A stretch of 64,000 nucleotides of DNA from Paraburkholderia sartisoli (GCF_900107685.1 NZ_FNRQ01000001.1:558001-622000); one strand, 5' to 3'; counted from the stretch's first letter, positions 42,504 through 52,209 are shown. Notes: generated by a model not told the origin, from the letters alone. Translations and numbers: made by a program.

Positions 42504-44855
42504 TCACATGCGCAGCTTCGCTTCGACGTAGAACGTGCGGCCCGGATACGGGTGGTAGACGAAGTAACGTTCATCGAACAGGTTGTCGACGCCGATGCCG
42601 ATTTCACTCAGCTTCGTTGGCCTGAAGGTGAATTTGGCGTCCGCGACGATGTACGAGCTCGTGCCGCCGAACACGTCCGGATTCGTGTCCGTATTGGTCA
42701 GCGTGTTGTATTGACGGCCTGAATAACGCGCCGCAAGCGTCACTGCCGAGCGTTCGTCGATGTGATACGTCGTGGCGACGGTCGCGCGCCACAGCGGGAT
42801 GCGATAAAAATACTTGCCGACGCTGGCCGGATTCTGCGCATTCTCGATGATCTTCGATTGGGTCCAGGCCACGCTCGCCAGCAGATCGAGCCCATGCACG
42901 AACACGTCCTGCCCCTGATAGCTGGTTTCGACGCCACGCGAGCGCACCTTGCCGATGTTCTGGAAGTTCGTCACGTTCGGGATCACGGTCGTATCGGTCT
43001 GGCTGAAAATCGTGTTCCTGACATCGTCCTGGAACAGCGAGAAGCGGAACAGTCCGTTCCAGTGCGCCCATTCGGCCGTCAGTTCCTTTGACAGATCGTC
43101 TTCGGGCTTCAGGTTGGGATTGTTGTTGACGATCGCGGAGCCGTTGATTTGCCCCTGAAACAGTTCGCCGACGGTCGGAAAGCGATACGCGCGGCCGATC
43201 GATGCGCGCAAGGTCAGGTCGTCGGTGACGTCGAACGATAGCGAGGCCTTCGGCGAGAAGTGATGCTGGTGTACGTCGGCTAAAGGGATCGTCGTGGCGG
43301 ACGATGCCTGCGAACCGTCATACGCCTGCCAGTCCTCATAGCGCACGCCGTAGACGAACTTCCAGCGCGGCAGGAAACGCCACGCGTCCTGCGCGTACAC
43401 AGCCTGCGTTTGCGTCTTGCCCCTGAACGCGTTCGCAAAAGTCGTGGCCGCTCCGTCGCGCCAGTTCAACGTGTTGTAGCTCTCGCTGTCGAGGAAGTAG
43501 TTGTCGTAGTGATAGCCGAAGCTCAGCCAGTGATTCGCGAGCCCCGCCTGCGGCGAGGCCGGTGTGTAGGTGGTTCTGAGGTCGAGCGTCTTCCAGCCGG
43601 TGCCGTCGCCGAAAATCACGGTGCCCGCGCCGTTGCCAGGGATTCCCGAATTCGCGGTGCGCGCGACGCTGTTGCTGATGTCGTAGTACGACGCGATTGC
43701 CTCGCCGTTCCAGCCGGTCTCATTGCGCGTTTTCAGCGAGACGCCATACAGCCAGTTCTCGCTCTGTCCGAGGCTCGGTGCAAGCGCGGCGGCCGGGATC
43801 GTGTACTCGTAGCCGCCGATGTCGACCTTGCCGCTGTAGACGGGGTTGCCGTTCGCGTCGCGCAGGAACGTCGAGGTCGCGCTGTTGTACGTCTGGTGCC
43901 AGTAGCCGAGCGTGAAACCGGCTTGCAGCGTCGGCGTGAAGTCGTACTGCATCTTCAGCTTGAACTGGTCCTGGACCGTATGCTCGATGCCCTCGCCATT
44001 GACGCCGAGCACGGCGGTCGGCGCGTTCGTCTGGTTGTTGTAGAAATAGGCGCCGGTGACGGGCGTGTCGCCGGCCTTCGCGGGCGTGCCGGACTTCGCG
44101 AGCGTCGCGAATTGAAGCGGCTGGCTCGTGTTTTCCAGGTGATTCACGCCAAGCAGATACGAAAATTTGCCGATCCGGTCACCGATCGACGCGCTCGCTT
44201 CACTGCCGTTGAAATTCTGGTTGACGCCGAACAGACTGAAATGCTGCGTGAACGCCTTGACGTCCGCGTCGGCTTCGAACTTCTTCGGCATGCGGGTGCT
44301 GATCAGCACCGTGGCGCCGAGCGAATTGCCCGGGTACAGCGCCGAAAACGGGCCGTAGATCACGTCGACCTGCTGGATGTCTTCCGGGAACACCATCGAC
44401 CAGCGCGGTGGAAACGAGTAGTTATTGCCAAGCAGGTTGCTCAGCAGCAGGCCGTCGGCATAGACGAGCCCGCGCGCGCTTTGCGTATTGCTGGTGCCGC
44501 GCACGGCGATGATCGAGTTCAGGTCGCCGATGAAGCGCTTGCGCACCGCAAGATTCGGCATGTACTTCAGCACGTCTTCCGTATTGGTGACGTTCCAGTT
44601 CTCGAACTGCGCGCGCGTGACGGTCTCGACCGAACCTGGCAGATTGGGATCGACTGCGGGCTGTGCCGCGCCGCCACCGCTTGCTGCGGCGCTGACGGTG
44701 ACCGTGGGCAGCGTCGTGTCGGCGACGGCGTCGCCCGCATGCGCGATCGATGGAATGAAAGAGAGCGGCAACAGGCCGAGTGTGACGTGACGCGCGCGGC
44801 GATGCGCGTTGGCGCAAGCGACCACGGACAGTCTTCGCCATGCGAAGTTGAACAT
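42504..44855 (-). CDS. TonB-dependent outer-membrane receptor
   Basis: A ~783-residue receptor. A signal peptide ends near AHAGDAVADT. A TonB-box-like segment (LPTVTVSA) precedes the plug domain, which contains GSVETVTRAQFENWNVTNTEDVLKYMPNL, RGLVYADGLLLS and GPFSALYPGNSLGATVLI. A 22-strand barrel ends RTFYVEAKLRM. The preferred start is ATG 44855, with AAGGAA six bases upstream; ATG 44861 has no spacing. No siderophore gene is near. Next to PepSY, DUF2946, CopC and CopD genes, a copper-chelate substrate is plausible. Confidence 0.9.
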   Translation of the reverse strand: MFNFAWRRLSVVACANAHRRARHVTLGLLPLSFIPSIAHAGDAVADTTLPTVTVSAAASGGGAAQPAVDPNLPGSVETVTRAQFENWNVTNTEDVLKYMPNLAVRKRFIGDLNSIIAVRGTSNTQSARGLVYADGLLLSNLLGNNYSFPPRWSMVFPEDIQQVDVIYGPFSALYPGNSLGATVLISTRMPKKFEADADVKAFTQHFSLFGVNQNFNGSEASASIGDRIGKFSYLLGVNHLENTSQPLQFATLAKSGTPAKAGDTPVTGAYFYNNQTNAPTAVLGVNGEGIEHTVQDQFKLKMQYDFTPTLQAGFTLGYWHQTYNSATSTFLRDANGNPVYSGKVDIGGYEYTIPAAALAPSLGQSENWLYGVSLKTRNETGWNGEAIASYYDISNSVARTANSGIPGNGAGTVIFGDGTGWKTLDLRTTYTPASPQAGLANHWLSFGYHYDNYFLDSESYNTLNWRDGAATTFANAFRGKTQTQAVYAQDAWRFLPRWKFVYGVRYEDWQAYDGSQASSATTIPLADVHQHHFSPKASLSFDVTDDLTLRASIGRAYRFPTVGELFQGQINGSAIVNNNPNLKPEDDLSKELTAEWAHWNGLFRFSLFQDDVRNTIFSQTDTTVIPNVTNFQNIGKVRSRGVETSYQGQDVFVHGLDLLASVAWTQSKIIENAQNPASVGKYFYRIPLWRATVATTYHIDERSAVTLAARYSGRQYNTLTNTDTNPDVFGGTSSYIVADAKFTFRPTKLSEIGIGVDNLFDERYFVYHPYPGRTFYVEAKLRM

Positions 44856-44938
44856 GAGCATTTCCTTGATGCGTTGGACGAACGATCGCGAACGCGGTTA
44901 ATCCGCGCGTTGGGTCTCGCGATCGAAATCAGCGGCGA

Positions 44939-45331
44939 TCAGGAAATGACGGGGGGATCTCTTGGACGCCCGGACGGAAACGCACCGAGCGGCGTGAAGC
45001 GTGTGGAGAGTACGGGCGGCGCGGCGCGTGCGATCTCGAACGACGCGACCGGCGCGAGCGACGCGACGCCAGGTACCGCCACGTGATGCTCGAGCAGATG
45101 GCAATAACCGCAGGCGCCGAACGCATCGTCATGGCTCAGGTGAACAGGCGCGGGGCTCGCTTGATGCAGTTGCGTCAAGCCTTGCGGCTGAAGCGCCGAG
45201 CACAGCGCCGCGACCGGCTCGTTCGCGCGTTCCGCTGCCAGCACCTGGCTGACAACCGGCGCGAACACGATGAGCCACATGGCGATCAGGCCAAGCCATG
45301 CGGTCATCCGGTTGCGCGGGCGTAGTGTCAT
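44939..45331 (-). CDS. DUF2946 protein (copper-cluster associated)
   Basis: A ~130-residue protein starting MTLRPRNRMTAWLGLIAMWLIVFAPVVSQVLA, a membrane anchor or signal. It contains the DUF2946 segment with HDDAFGACGYCHLLEHH, a conserved CxxC-like pair flanked by His, consistent with metal binding. A longer frame from 45367 is possible. It is one of two DUF2946 genes in the cluster. Confidence 0.75.
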   Translation of the reverse strand: MTLRPRNRMTAWLGLIAMWLIVFAPVVSQVLAAERANEPVAALCSALQPQGLTQLHQASPAPVHLSHDDAFGACGYCHLLEHHVAVPGVASLAPVASFEIARAAPPVLSTRFTPLGAFPSGRPRDPPVIS

Positions 45332-45422
45332 GATGGTGAGCGTAAAAGACGCGCAGCAGTCTAACATCGCACGTCCATCGATTCCAGCCTCCGAGGGATT
45401 GAAGCGGCCAGTCGCCAGGCGA

Positions 45423-45464
45423 TGGTAGTGGCAGTGGCAATGGCAATGGCAATGGCAACGCCGG
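45423..45464. repeat. Hexanucleotide microsatellite
   Basis: Seven units of TGG(T/C)A(G/A): one TGGTAG, one TGGCAG and five TGGCAA, in the gap between copD and the DUF2946 gene. The unit number may vary by slippage and change spacing in the leader of the DUF2946 gene. Confidence 0.8.
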
Positions 45465-45502
45465 ATGCGGTCCTACGCTTTCGGGGCATCCGCAAATGGC
45501 GG

Positions 45503-46390
45503 TTAACCGGTCGCCGCGGGGATGCTGTGACCGAGTGTCGCGGCGACGGCCAGCGCGAGCACCAGCAGGACGGCCTCCATCGTGAGCAGTCGCATGAACG
45601 CAGGCAGGGCAGCCGGATTGCCGGCGCGCATGTGTCTGAGATGGACGAAGCGATTGATGGCCCCGATGGCTATCGCAACAGTCACGATAATCACCTTGGC
45701 TTCCAGCAATTGGCCCCAGAGACTGCTGGTCAGCGGCGCGAGTGTTCCGCCCAGCCCACGGTACGCGTTCATGAGACCCGTCGCGATCGCGATCAGGAAG
45801 GTACACGTCGCCACGTTGGACAGTCGCGTCATGTTCGCAGCGGCGTCCGGCTCGGCCGTCAGTATCCGGCGCAGCGGCCAGGCCGCCGTGATGACGACGC
45901 CCGCCCATCCCGCGGTCGCCAGCAGATGGACCATATGCACCAGCTCGGCAGCTGAAAAATCCCCCGCATCGGCTGCGTGCGTCGACGCGGCATGGGCAAA
46001 CGCGACGACGACCAGCGCGGCCTGGAGCACGTCGGTCCAGACCGCGTGCCGGTGAGCCGGCCGTGGCGCAATCGTCGCGAGCAATGCGGTGATGCCGGCA
46101 GCCATGCCGATCAGCCACATCAGCCCGAAATGGGAGTGCGCGATGACAAGCGGAATCGCGGGTAACGCGTCGGCGAGTGTGCTGCCGGACATCGCGCTTG
46201 CCTGCAACGGCAGATAAAGCGTCTCTACGACGATCCACGCCGCAAGCGCCATCCGCACGATACGAAGCCGCTCCGAACCGCCGGAGCCGGCACCAATGAG
46301 CACCGCGCCCATCGCAAAAGCAAACGCGATGTCGGCGCCGGCGGCCAGCACGATCTGGGCGACGACAAGCGGATCGAACGCCTGTTGCAT
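45503..46390 (-). CDS. copD: Copper resistance protein CopD
   Basis: A 295-residue inner-membrane protein with about eight helices. The conserved N-terminal pattern FDPLVVAQIVLAAGADIAFAFAMGAVLIG, then VIAHSHFGLMWLIGMAAG and HMVHLLATAGWAGVVITAAW with His residues, match CopD. With CopC it handles periplasmic copper. One base separates it from copC upstream. Confidence 0.88.
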   Translation of the reverse strand: MQQAFDPLVVAQIVLAAGADIAFAFAMGAVLIGAGSGGSERLRIVRMALAAWIVVETLYLPLQASAMSGSTLADALPAIPLVIAHSHFGLMWLIGMAAGITALLATIAPRPAHRHAVWTDVLQAALVVVAFAHAASTHAADAGDFSAAELVHMVHLLATAGWAGVVITAAWPLRRILTAEPDAAANMTRLSNVATCTFLIAIATGLMNAYRGLGGTLAPLTSSLWGQLLEAKVIIVTVAIAIGAINRFVHLRHMRAGNPAALPAFMRLLTMEAVLLVLALAVAATLGHSIPAATG

Positions 46391-46391
46391 G

Positions 46392-46772
46392 CTATTTCAC
46401 GTCGAACGTGTAGTCGCCGTGCGTCCGGTGCCCATCGGACGCCACGGCGACCCAATGCACGGTGTAGTGCCCAGCCGCCAGGGCGGGCAACGCAACGGTA
46501 ATGATCGCGGGCTGATGCGCGTCGACCGTTGCCTTCGCCGTGTTCATCTGCTTGCCGGCGGCATCGGTGATCGTCAGCGAACTGAACGCCGGTTCGAGCG
46601 GCCCGTCGAACGTGATCTTGACGGTTGCGGGCGAGGCGACCGTCGCGCCCGCACCGGGCTCCTGATGTTGTGGAAACACGTGTGCGAAAGCGGCGCTGGC
46701 GAAAACGAATCCCGCGATCAGAAGCGCTGCGCCTGCCCTGGCCTGACGCCGGATTGCTGAGTGCTGATGCAT
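46392..46772 (-). CDS. copC: Copper-binding protein CopC
   Basis: A 126-residue periplasmic protein. A signal peptide ends in SAAFA, leaving an N-terminal His (HVFPQHQEPGAG), which is the copper(II) site of CopC. The DGHRTHGDYTFDV segment near the C-terminus is the second His site. It is transcribed with copD and the outer-membrane protein gene upstream (11 bases away). Confidence 0.9.
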   Translation of the reverse strand: MHQHSAIRRQARAGAALLIAGFVFASAAFAHVFPQHQEPGAGATVASPATVKITFDGPLEPAFSSLTITDAAGKQMNTAKATVDAHQPAIITVALPALAAGHYTVHWVAVASDGHRTHGDYTFDVK

Positions 46773-46783
46773 CGTCGACTCCT

Positions 46784-47680
46784 TTACTGGAACAGCGGTT
46801 TGCCGATCGTCGTCGGTGCGACGTCGTCGAAAAAGATGTGAGCCTGGACCAGAATGCCCACGTGCGAGCCGCTCGCCCGGTTGACCGGAATCTGCGCCTC
46901 GACGCCGAACTGCCCGTAGCGGTTGATCCAGATGAAGCCTGGATTGACGGTCCCCGTCGTCTGCCCCTGGCTTCTCGAAAGCGGAATCTCGACAAGCGGG
47001 ATGATGCTCGCGAACGGTTGCGGCAACCCGATGTCATGCACATGCTGCTGCAGATACGGGAGGCTGTACTGCACGGTGAAGCCATAGTTGAACGCGTTGG
47101 GCTGTCCGGCGCCCGTCGTCAGCGAAGGACCGGCCTCGCCGGTGATCGCGACCGGACGCAGGTACGCGAGCGAATCGGGCAGGTCGCCGAAGCCCTTGCC
47201 GGCGAAGATCGTCGGCGAAACCGTCGAGAAACTGCGTGCAATCGCGTGGCTGCCGGTTCCACCGAGTTCGGCCCTGACGCCGACCGACGTCATGAATTCA
47301 TGCGCCTCGTTGACGTACAGCAGGTACTTCAGGCCCACGTCGAAGTTGTCGAAGCCGTGGGCCGTCGGGTTGCTCTGCATCGCGTACGTGCCGCCGACCG
47401 ACACGGCAAGGCGTGACGTGACCAGCTTGTCGTATTCGAAGGCGAAGGTATTGACGCTCTGGTCGCCGTTGTCGCCGGGAACGCGCATGTGCCCGAACTG
47501 AAGATTTGCCTCATCCCCGACGCCGGGGTCGTCGACGGCCATCGTCGAAGGAAAGACGCGGTCGCCCGCGATCGCGTGGGCGCGGGCGGCGCACGGCGTG
47601 AACAGAACGGCGCCGTAGAGCGCCGAAACGAGTGTTGTGGCGAGCAGCGGTTTTCCGCGGCGCGTTGAGAGGATGTGCAT
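46784..47680 (-). CDS. Putative outer-membrane protein in the copper cluster
   Basis: A 298-residue protein with an N-terminal signal region (LLATTLVSALYGAVLFTPCAARAHA, cleavage likely near ARAHA) and strand-like alternation with many aromatic residues. It includes HMRVPGDNGDQSVNTFAFEYDKLVTSRLAVSVGGTYAM and ends VGILVQAHIFFDDVAPTTIGKPLFQ. It resembles transporter-like beta-barrel proteins often found beside CopC. Function unknown; it begins the copC-copD transcript. Confidence 0.65.
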   Translation of the reverse strand: MHILSTRRGKPLLATTLVSALYGAVLFTPCAARAHAIAGDRVFPSTMAVDDPGVGDEANLQFGHMRVPGDNGDQSVNTFAFEYDKLVTSRLAVSVGGTYAMQSNPTAHGFDNFDVGLKYLLYVNEAHEFMTSVGVRAELGGTGSHAIARSFSTVSPTIFAGKGFGDLPDSLAYLRPVAITGEAGPSLTTGAGQPNAFNYGFTVQYSLPYLQQHVHDIGLPQPFASIIPLVEIPLSRSQGQTTGTVNPGFIWINRYGQFGVEAQIPVNRASGSHVGILVQAHIFFDDVAPTTIGKPLFQ

Positions 47681-47787
47681 GACTTGTCCTGTGATCGGAT
47701 CGTGGCAATTCCGGCGCGTGTCATTTTTCAGGCAGACGCATGCCGGCGGCGCGATACAACCAGTGCATCGCGCGGGCGATATTCGAA

Positions 47788-48171
47788 TCAGGACAAAACG
47801 GGCGGGGCGCGAGGCTGGGCGGAGGTGAGCGACTCAACGCGGCGAACACTCTCGAAACGCGTGGCGACGCGATGCTGGACGGCACGGACCGTGACGGCGA
47901 ACAGCGCCGTCACACTGGGTATCACGGGCATGTGTGCAAGCAGGCCGCAATAGCCGCAATCCTGCCCATCCGATATCAATGGATGATGATGCTGGCCGGC
48001 GTTGTCGTCCGGCGCCACGTATTGCGTCGAAGGCACGCCGCAATACGCCTGCGGTATCACGGCACTGTCGCGGTTTGCCGCGAGCGTGTGCGAGATCGTC
48101 GGGGCAAGCGTAGTCATCAGGATTGCAAGCAATCCCAGCAGGCTGCCAATCTTCTGATAGAAGCGACTCAA
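47788..48171 (-). CDS. DUF2946 protein, second copy
   Basis: A 127-residue protein with a hydrophobic N-terminus (IGSLLGLLAILMTTLAPTISHTLA) and the DUF2946 segment DGQDCGYCGLLAHMP. A His-rich stretch (GQHHHPL) precedes it. It is similar in layout to the copy at 44939-45331, and its position upstream of the copC group suggests the same copper regulon. Confidence 0.75.
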   Translation of the reverse strand: MSRFYQKIGSLLGLLAILMTTLAPTISHTLAANRDSAVIPQAYCGVPSTQYVAPDDNAGQHHHPLISDGQDCGYCGLLAHMPVIPSVTALFAVTVRAVQHRVATRFESVRRVESLTSAQPRAPPVLS

Positions 48172-48343
48172 GGTGCGCCCGGCGATCTGGTGACAATTCC
48201 GTGCGGATTATGCCATGCGTTACGGCAGCCGCGTATGGCCGTGCGGGCGCCATATCGATGGCGGTGTATGTCTTCGCGAGGCGGCGGGCGGATCATCGTT
48301 CACGGCGTTGCGCTAGACTGGCCGGGTCCTGGAGAGGTGTCGT

Positions 48344-49150
48344 GTGGCTGATCTGAAATCCATGCTGGTTCGTTCAATCGCGACGTGCGTGCTCGTCTGC
48401 GTGTCGTCGCTCGCGCACGCTGAAAATGCGACGGAGCCAGCCGCTACCGGCCATTCGCCGCCCGCTGAATTGTCCGCCTCTGCCGGCGCGCCATCGACGC
48501 AGCACTTCGTCGGCGACGATCCGGTTGCCGTAAGAGACGCCCTCGTAAAACTGCGCCTCATGGCCGAATCACCCTCGTTGAGCGACCGCGTACGGAGCCT
48601 GGCTCACGTCCCCGTCAGCGGAGCGCCGCATGACATGGATCTGGCGAAGGCCGGGCTCGATCGCGAACTGACCTTCGTTATCCCCGTGTCCTACGGAATA
48701 CTGTACCGGTCGAATGCGCACCGGCTAACGGTCGACGTGGACCTCGCCGGCGACGACGTTCCTGGCCTGATCCAGCTGCAGAAGACCGTCACCGGACCCC
48801 GTGGCCGACACCTCGTGGTGGCGCCCGAGGCGAAGGCCAAAGGGTACGTCCAGCACATCGACCTCATCGAACTGAAGATCGGTGAGAAACACGAGACCAG
48901 CGTCAAAGGACACGTTGTACTCTCGCAGGCGCTCTTCGCCGAAACGACGGGAGACTTCGCGATCGTGCTGAAGTGCAGCATCACGCCGCCGTATCTGACC
49001 GAGGAGCGCGAACACAGCGATCCGAGCATCGACGAACCCACCGATATCACCACGCGAACCTCGACGTTGCACGCGACGGTTCACGCCATCTGGCTGGTCA
49101 GCCCGCAGCGCGATATCGTGCTTTCGAAAAAGCTGCATCTGTCGAAGTAA
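48344..49150 (+). CDS. Exported hypothetical protein
   Basis: A 268-residue protein with a signal peptide (MLVRSIATCVLVCVSSLAHAEN). The mature part has a long soluble domain including FVIPVSYGILYRSNAHRLTVDVDL and ELKIGEKHETSVKGHVVLSQ. The predicted start is GTG 48344 after GGAGAGG. I do not recognise the family. It is divergent from the copper cluster. Confidence 0.6.
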   Translation: MADLKSMLVRSIATCVLVCVSSLAHAENATEPAATGHSPPAELSASAGAPSTQHFVGDDPVAVRDALVKLRLMAESPSLSDRVRSLAHVPVSGAPHDMDLAKAGLDRELTFVIPVSYGILYRSNAHRLTVDVDLAGDDVPGLIQLQKTVTGPRGRHLVVAPEAKAKGYVQHIDLIELKIGEKHETSVKGHVVLSQALFAETTGDFAIVLKCSITPPYLTEEREHSDPSIDEPTDITTRTSTLHATVHAIWLVSPQRDIVLSKKLHLSK

Positions 49151-49252
49151 GACGCGTGCGGCCTGGGTGTCCGCGGCCCGTATCGCGACCCCTGGGTGAA
49201 AGCGTGAATTCGTCACCCCGGAAACGGACGCGCCGCGCGCATGCGGGATCCG

Positions 49253-50074
49253 TCATCCCGCCACGACTGCCCGGATGACGAGCAGCAACCCCGCCGCGAC
49301 AAAAATGACCCCGACGGCTCGCATTGCCCGCTCGCCGGACCGGCCGAGACGTTCGACGATGGTCGCCACCGTCACGACTGCCATCGCGCGCAGATCCATC
49401 ACCCCGATGACGAAGAGGGCCGCCGTCAGTCCCGCGCAGCAGTAACTGCAGTGCAGGCCGAGCCGCACGCCGTGTCGCCACGCGGTGGCGGCGTCCGCCG
49501 GCAGCGTACGTCCGCGCCGCGGCGTCTCGCGACAGCAGGCAAGGTGACGCGCCTTCCATGCAGTGAACTGGAACGCACCGGCCGCGACGACGATCGCACC
49601 GGCCACGACCGGAACCGCACGCGAGAGCGCGGGCAGTTGCATCTCCAGCTGCGCCAGCGCGACGCCCACCGGAAAGGCGGCGATTCCGGATGCCATCCAC
49701 ACGGAGAAGTAACCCGCGCCCACCAGCGTGGTCAGCCGGGCGAGGCGCGCCTCGCCGGTCCTGACGACGGCCTCGCGATAGCGCCACAACATGGGCGCGA
49801 GAGACGGCAGCATCATCGCGACCGTCATCACGGCCCACATGCCGAGGAACGACGTCGCAACGCCGGGCCATGTCTGTCCGCACATCCGCATCCACGTCAT
49901 CGACATCGTCCAGCCGCCGGGCATCGGCATTTCGCCCATCGCCGACATCGCCGCGCACCGGACGACCGTCACCGCCGCGCTCGCGGCGAAGAGCAGCGCA
50001 ACGACGCCGAAGAACGCGTGCCGGGAAGCGCGGGGTGCGCGCCCCCGTGCGCACGTTGTGCCAGTTTCAGCCAC
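49253..50074 (-). CDS. DUF2182 metal-binding membrane protein
   Basis: A 273-residue membrane protein starting at GTG 50074, two bases after the DUF899 gene's stop. The DUF2182 pattern is WRMCGQTW-like, with MWAVMTVAMMLPSLAPMLWRYR, then GYFSVWMASG and the HCSYCCAGLTAAL segment. DUF2182 proteins are described as predicted metal-binding integral membrane proteins. It is in an operon with the DUF899 gene. A 7-bp hairpin overlaps its stop at 49243-49261. Confidence 0.8.
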   Translation of the reverse strand: MAETGTTCARGRAPRASRHAFFGVVALLFAASAAVTVVRCAAMSAMGEMPMPGGWTMSMTWMRMCGQTWPGVATSFLGMWAVMTVAMMLPSLAPMLWRYREAVVRTGEARLARLTTLVGAGYFSVWMASGIAAFPVGVALAQLEMQLPALSRAVPVVAGAIVVAAGAFQFTAWKARHLACCRETPRRGRTLPADAATAWRHGVRLGLHCSYCCAGLTAALFVIGVMDLRAMAVVTVATIVERLGRSGERAMRAVGVIFVAAGLLLVIRAVVAG

Positions 50075-50076
50075 GA

Positions 50077-50862
50077 TCAGCCACGGCTTTGAGCGGCGCT
50101 TTTCGCGTACTCGTCGTGACGACGCCACCACACGCCCGTCTCGTTGCGCCCTTTGGGCGCGCGGTCGAGCCACTGGTACATGCCCCAGACGCCATCCACG
50201 CCGCGCGCATAGGTGGAATAGGTGTGATACACGACACCATCCTCGAGCACGAACGCGCTGATGCCAGGCCGTTCGCGCGCGTACGTTGGCGCGTCGGTGC
50301 CGCATGTCGCCGCGAATTCGGCGACGGGTTGCGGCACCGGCGTCGCGTCCATCGCGTGGCCGCCGCGCTGGTAGTTGTATTCGACGGTTCCTTCGCGCTG
50401 CTGCTCCTCGGTGAACGAGACATTGAAGTCGAAGTTGAAGTCGCCGCCGGGTGCGGACGCCCACGGAAACGTCCACCCCATGCGATCCTTGTACGCGCGC
50501 AGCTTCGCGAGCGGCGCGCGCGACACCGCCATCAGCGTGACGTCGTGATTCGCCAGGTGGACGACGACGCCTTCGAAGCTGTCCGCGATCGACGAGCAGG
50601 ACGGGCATCCCGCCTTGTAGTCGGGCCCGAACATGAAGTGGTAGACGAGAAGCTGCGAGCGCCCCTTGAAGAGATCCACGAGCGTCGCGCTGCCTTCATC
50701 GGTTTCGAACCGGTAGGTTTTGTCGACCCGCACCCACGGCAGCTCCTGCCGCTGCTGCGCCAGCGCGTCGCCGCGCCGGGTGTATTCCTTCTCTGCCTTG
50801 AGCAGGTCGAGCCGTGCTGCCAGCCATGCTTCCCGTGTTGCAGTGGTGTGTTCCGTTGTCAT
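50077..50862 (-). CDS. DUF899 family thioredoxin-fold protein
   Basis: A 261-residue protein starting MTTEHTTATREAWLAARLDLLKAEKEYTRR. The pattern FKGRSQLLVYHFMFGPDYKAGCPSCSSIADSFEG carries a CxxC-like pair in a thioredoxin-like fold, and VSFTEEQQREGTVEYNYQ and DGVVYHTYSTYARG are DUF899 features. It is cytoplasmic, of unknown function. It is the first gene of a pair with DUF2182, divergent from the HTH protein gene. Confidence 0.87.
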   Translation of the reverse strand: MTTEHTTATREAWLAARLDLLKAEKEYTRRGDALAQQRQELPWVRVDKTYRFETDEGSATLVDLFKGRSQLLVYHFMFGPDYKAGCPSCSSIADSFEGVVVHLANHDVTLMAVSRAPLAKLRAYKDRMGWTFPWASAPGGDFNFDFNVSFTEEQQREGTVEYNYQRGGHAMDATPVPQPVAEFAATCGTDAPTYARERPGISAFVLEDGVVYHTYSTYARGVDGVWGMYQWLDRAPKGRNETGVWWRRHDEYAKSAAQSRG

Positions 50863-50967
50863 GCTTTCCTCCGTCAGGTTTCCGGTGTCGTCCGGTTTCG
50901 ATACGACGTACGGGTTGTGGGTCGTGATAGATTAGTTTCCGGACCTCGAACGGTGGGAGTGACAAGT

Positions 50968-52209
50968 GTGGCGGGATTCGTCCAGACCATGGATTCGTTG
51001 ATCGCAGCCGCGGCGCGCGCACTGGCAGCGGGGGACCCGCTCGGCGCGCTCAACCGTGTCGCGCTGCGCGACGACGCGCACGCGCTCGCGCTTCGCGGCA
51101 TCGCGATGGCGCAGCTCGGCGACCTCGTGCGCGCGAAAGCGCTCGTGCGGCTTGCCGCGCGCGCGTTCGGTCCGAGAGAGGCCGTGGCGCGCGCGAGATG
51201 TATCGTCGCCGAGGCGGAAATCGCGCTGGCCTCGCGCGATCTCGGCTGGCCCGCGAAGACGCTCGATGCTGCGCGGGCGACGCTCGAAGCGCACGGCGAT
51301 CGCGTGAATGCCGCGCACGCCCGGTACCTCGAAGTCCGGCGTCTTCTTCTGATAGGGCGCCTCGACGACGCCGAGCGCACGCTCGCCGCGCTGGACCCTG
51401 AACCCTTTCCGCCTGCATCGAGAGCCGCGCACGAACTGGTCGTCGCGGGCATCGCGCTGCGGCGCCTGCGTACGAAACCGGCGCGCGCCGCGCTCACGCG
51501 GGCGGATCGCGCCGCGCGCCTCGCGGGTATTCCCGCGCTGATGGCGGAAGTCGAAAGCGCCTCGCGCGTGCTGGACACGCCCGCCGCGCGCCTCATCGCG
51601 CGCGGCGAGGAGAGACCCCTCATGCTCGAGGAGGTCGAAGCGTTGCTTGAATCGCGGACGCTCGTCGTGGATGCGTGCCGTTACGTCGTGTGTGACGCGG
51701 GCACGAAGGTCTCGCTCGCGACGCGTCCGGTGCTGTTCACGCTTGCCCGCGTGCTGGCCGAGGCGTGGCCGGAAGACGTGCCGAGGGATACGCTCGTCGC
51801 GCGGGCCTTCCGCGCGAAGTCCGCTGACGAATCGCATCGCGCGCGGTTGCGGGTCGAAGTCGGGCGGCTTCGCACCGCGCTGCGGGAAGTGGCCGACGTG
51901 AGCGCGACGAAGCGCGGGTTTGCGCTGACGCCGCGCCGCGCGCCGGAGGTCGTCGTGCTGGCGCGGCCCGTCGAGGAGGCGCACGCGACGGTTCTCGCTT
52001 TTCTCGCCGACGGCGAATCGTGGTCGAGCTCGGCGCTCGCGCTGGTGCTGGGCGCGAGCCAGCGCACGGTGCAGCGGGCGCTCGATGCGCTTTCGGCGGC
52101 CGGCAAGGTGCAGTCGTCTGGACGCGGCCGGGCGCGTCGCTGGATGACGCCGCCCGTGCCAGGATTCGCGACGACGTTGTTACTCCCCGTTCCGCTACCG
52201 AACGACTAG
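50968..52209 (+). CDS. Helix-turn-helix protein with TPR-like N-terminal domain
   Basis: A 413-residue protein from GTG 50968 (GGGAG upstream; ATG 50989 also possible). The first ~210 residues are Ala/Leu/Arg-rich helical pairs resembling tetratricopeptide repeats (ALARALAAGDPLGALNRVALRDDAHALALRG). The C-terminal part has a winged-helix-like region (~340-395) with [39 protein letters not shown]. It probably regulates the divergent DUF899-DUF2182 pair. The gene is unusually rich in GCG codons, as is typical here. Confidence 0.75.
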   Translation: MAGFVQTMDSLIAAAARALAAGDPLGALNRVALRDDAHALALRGIAMAQLGDLVRAKALVRLAARAFGPREAVARARCIVAEAEIALASRDLGWPAKTLDAARATLEAHGDRVNAAHARYLEVRRLLLIGRLDDAERTLAALDPEPFPPASRAAHELVVAGIALRRLRTKPARAALTRADRAARLAGIPALMAEVESASRVLDTPAARLIARGEERPLMLEEVEALLESRTLVVDACRYVVCDAGTKVSLATRPVLFTLARVLAEAWPEDVPRDTLVARAFRAKSADESHRARLRVEVGRLRTALREVADVSATKRGFALTPRRAPEVVVLARPVEEAHATVLAFLADGESWSSSALALVLGASQRTVQRALDALSAAGKVQSSGRGRARRWMTPPVPGFATTLLLPVPLPND

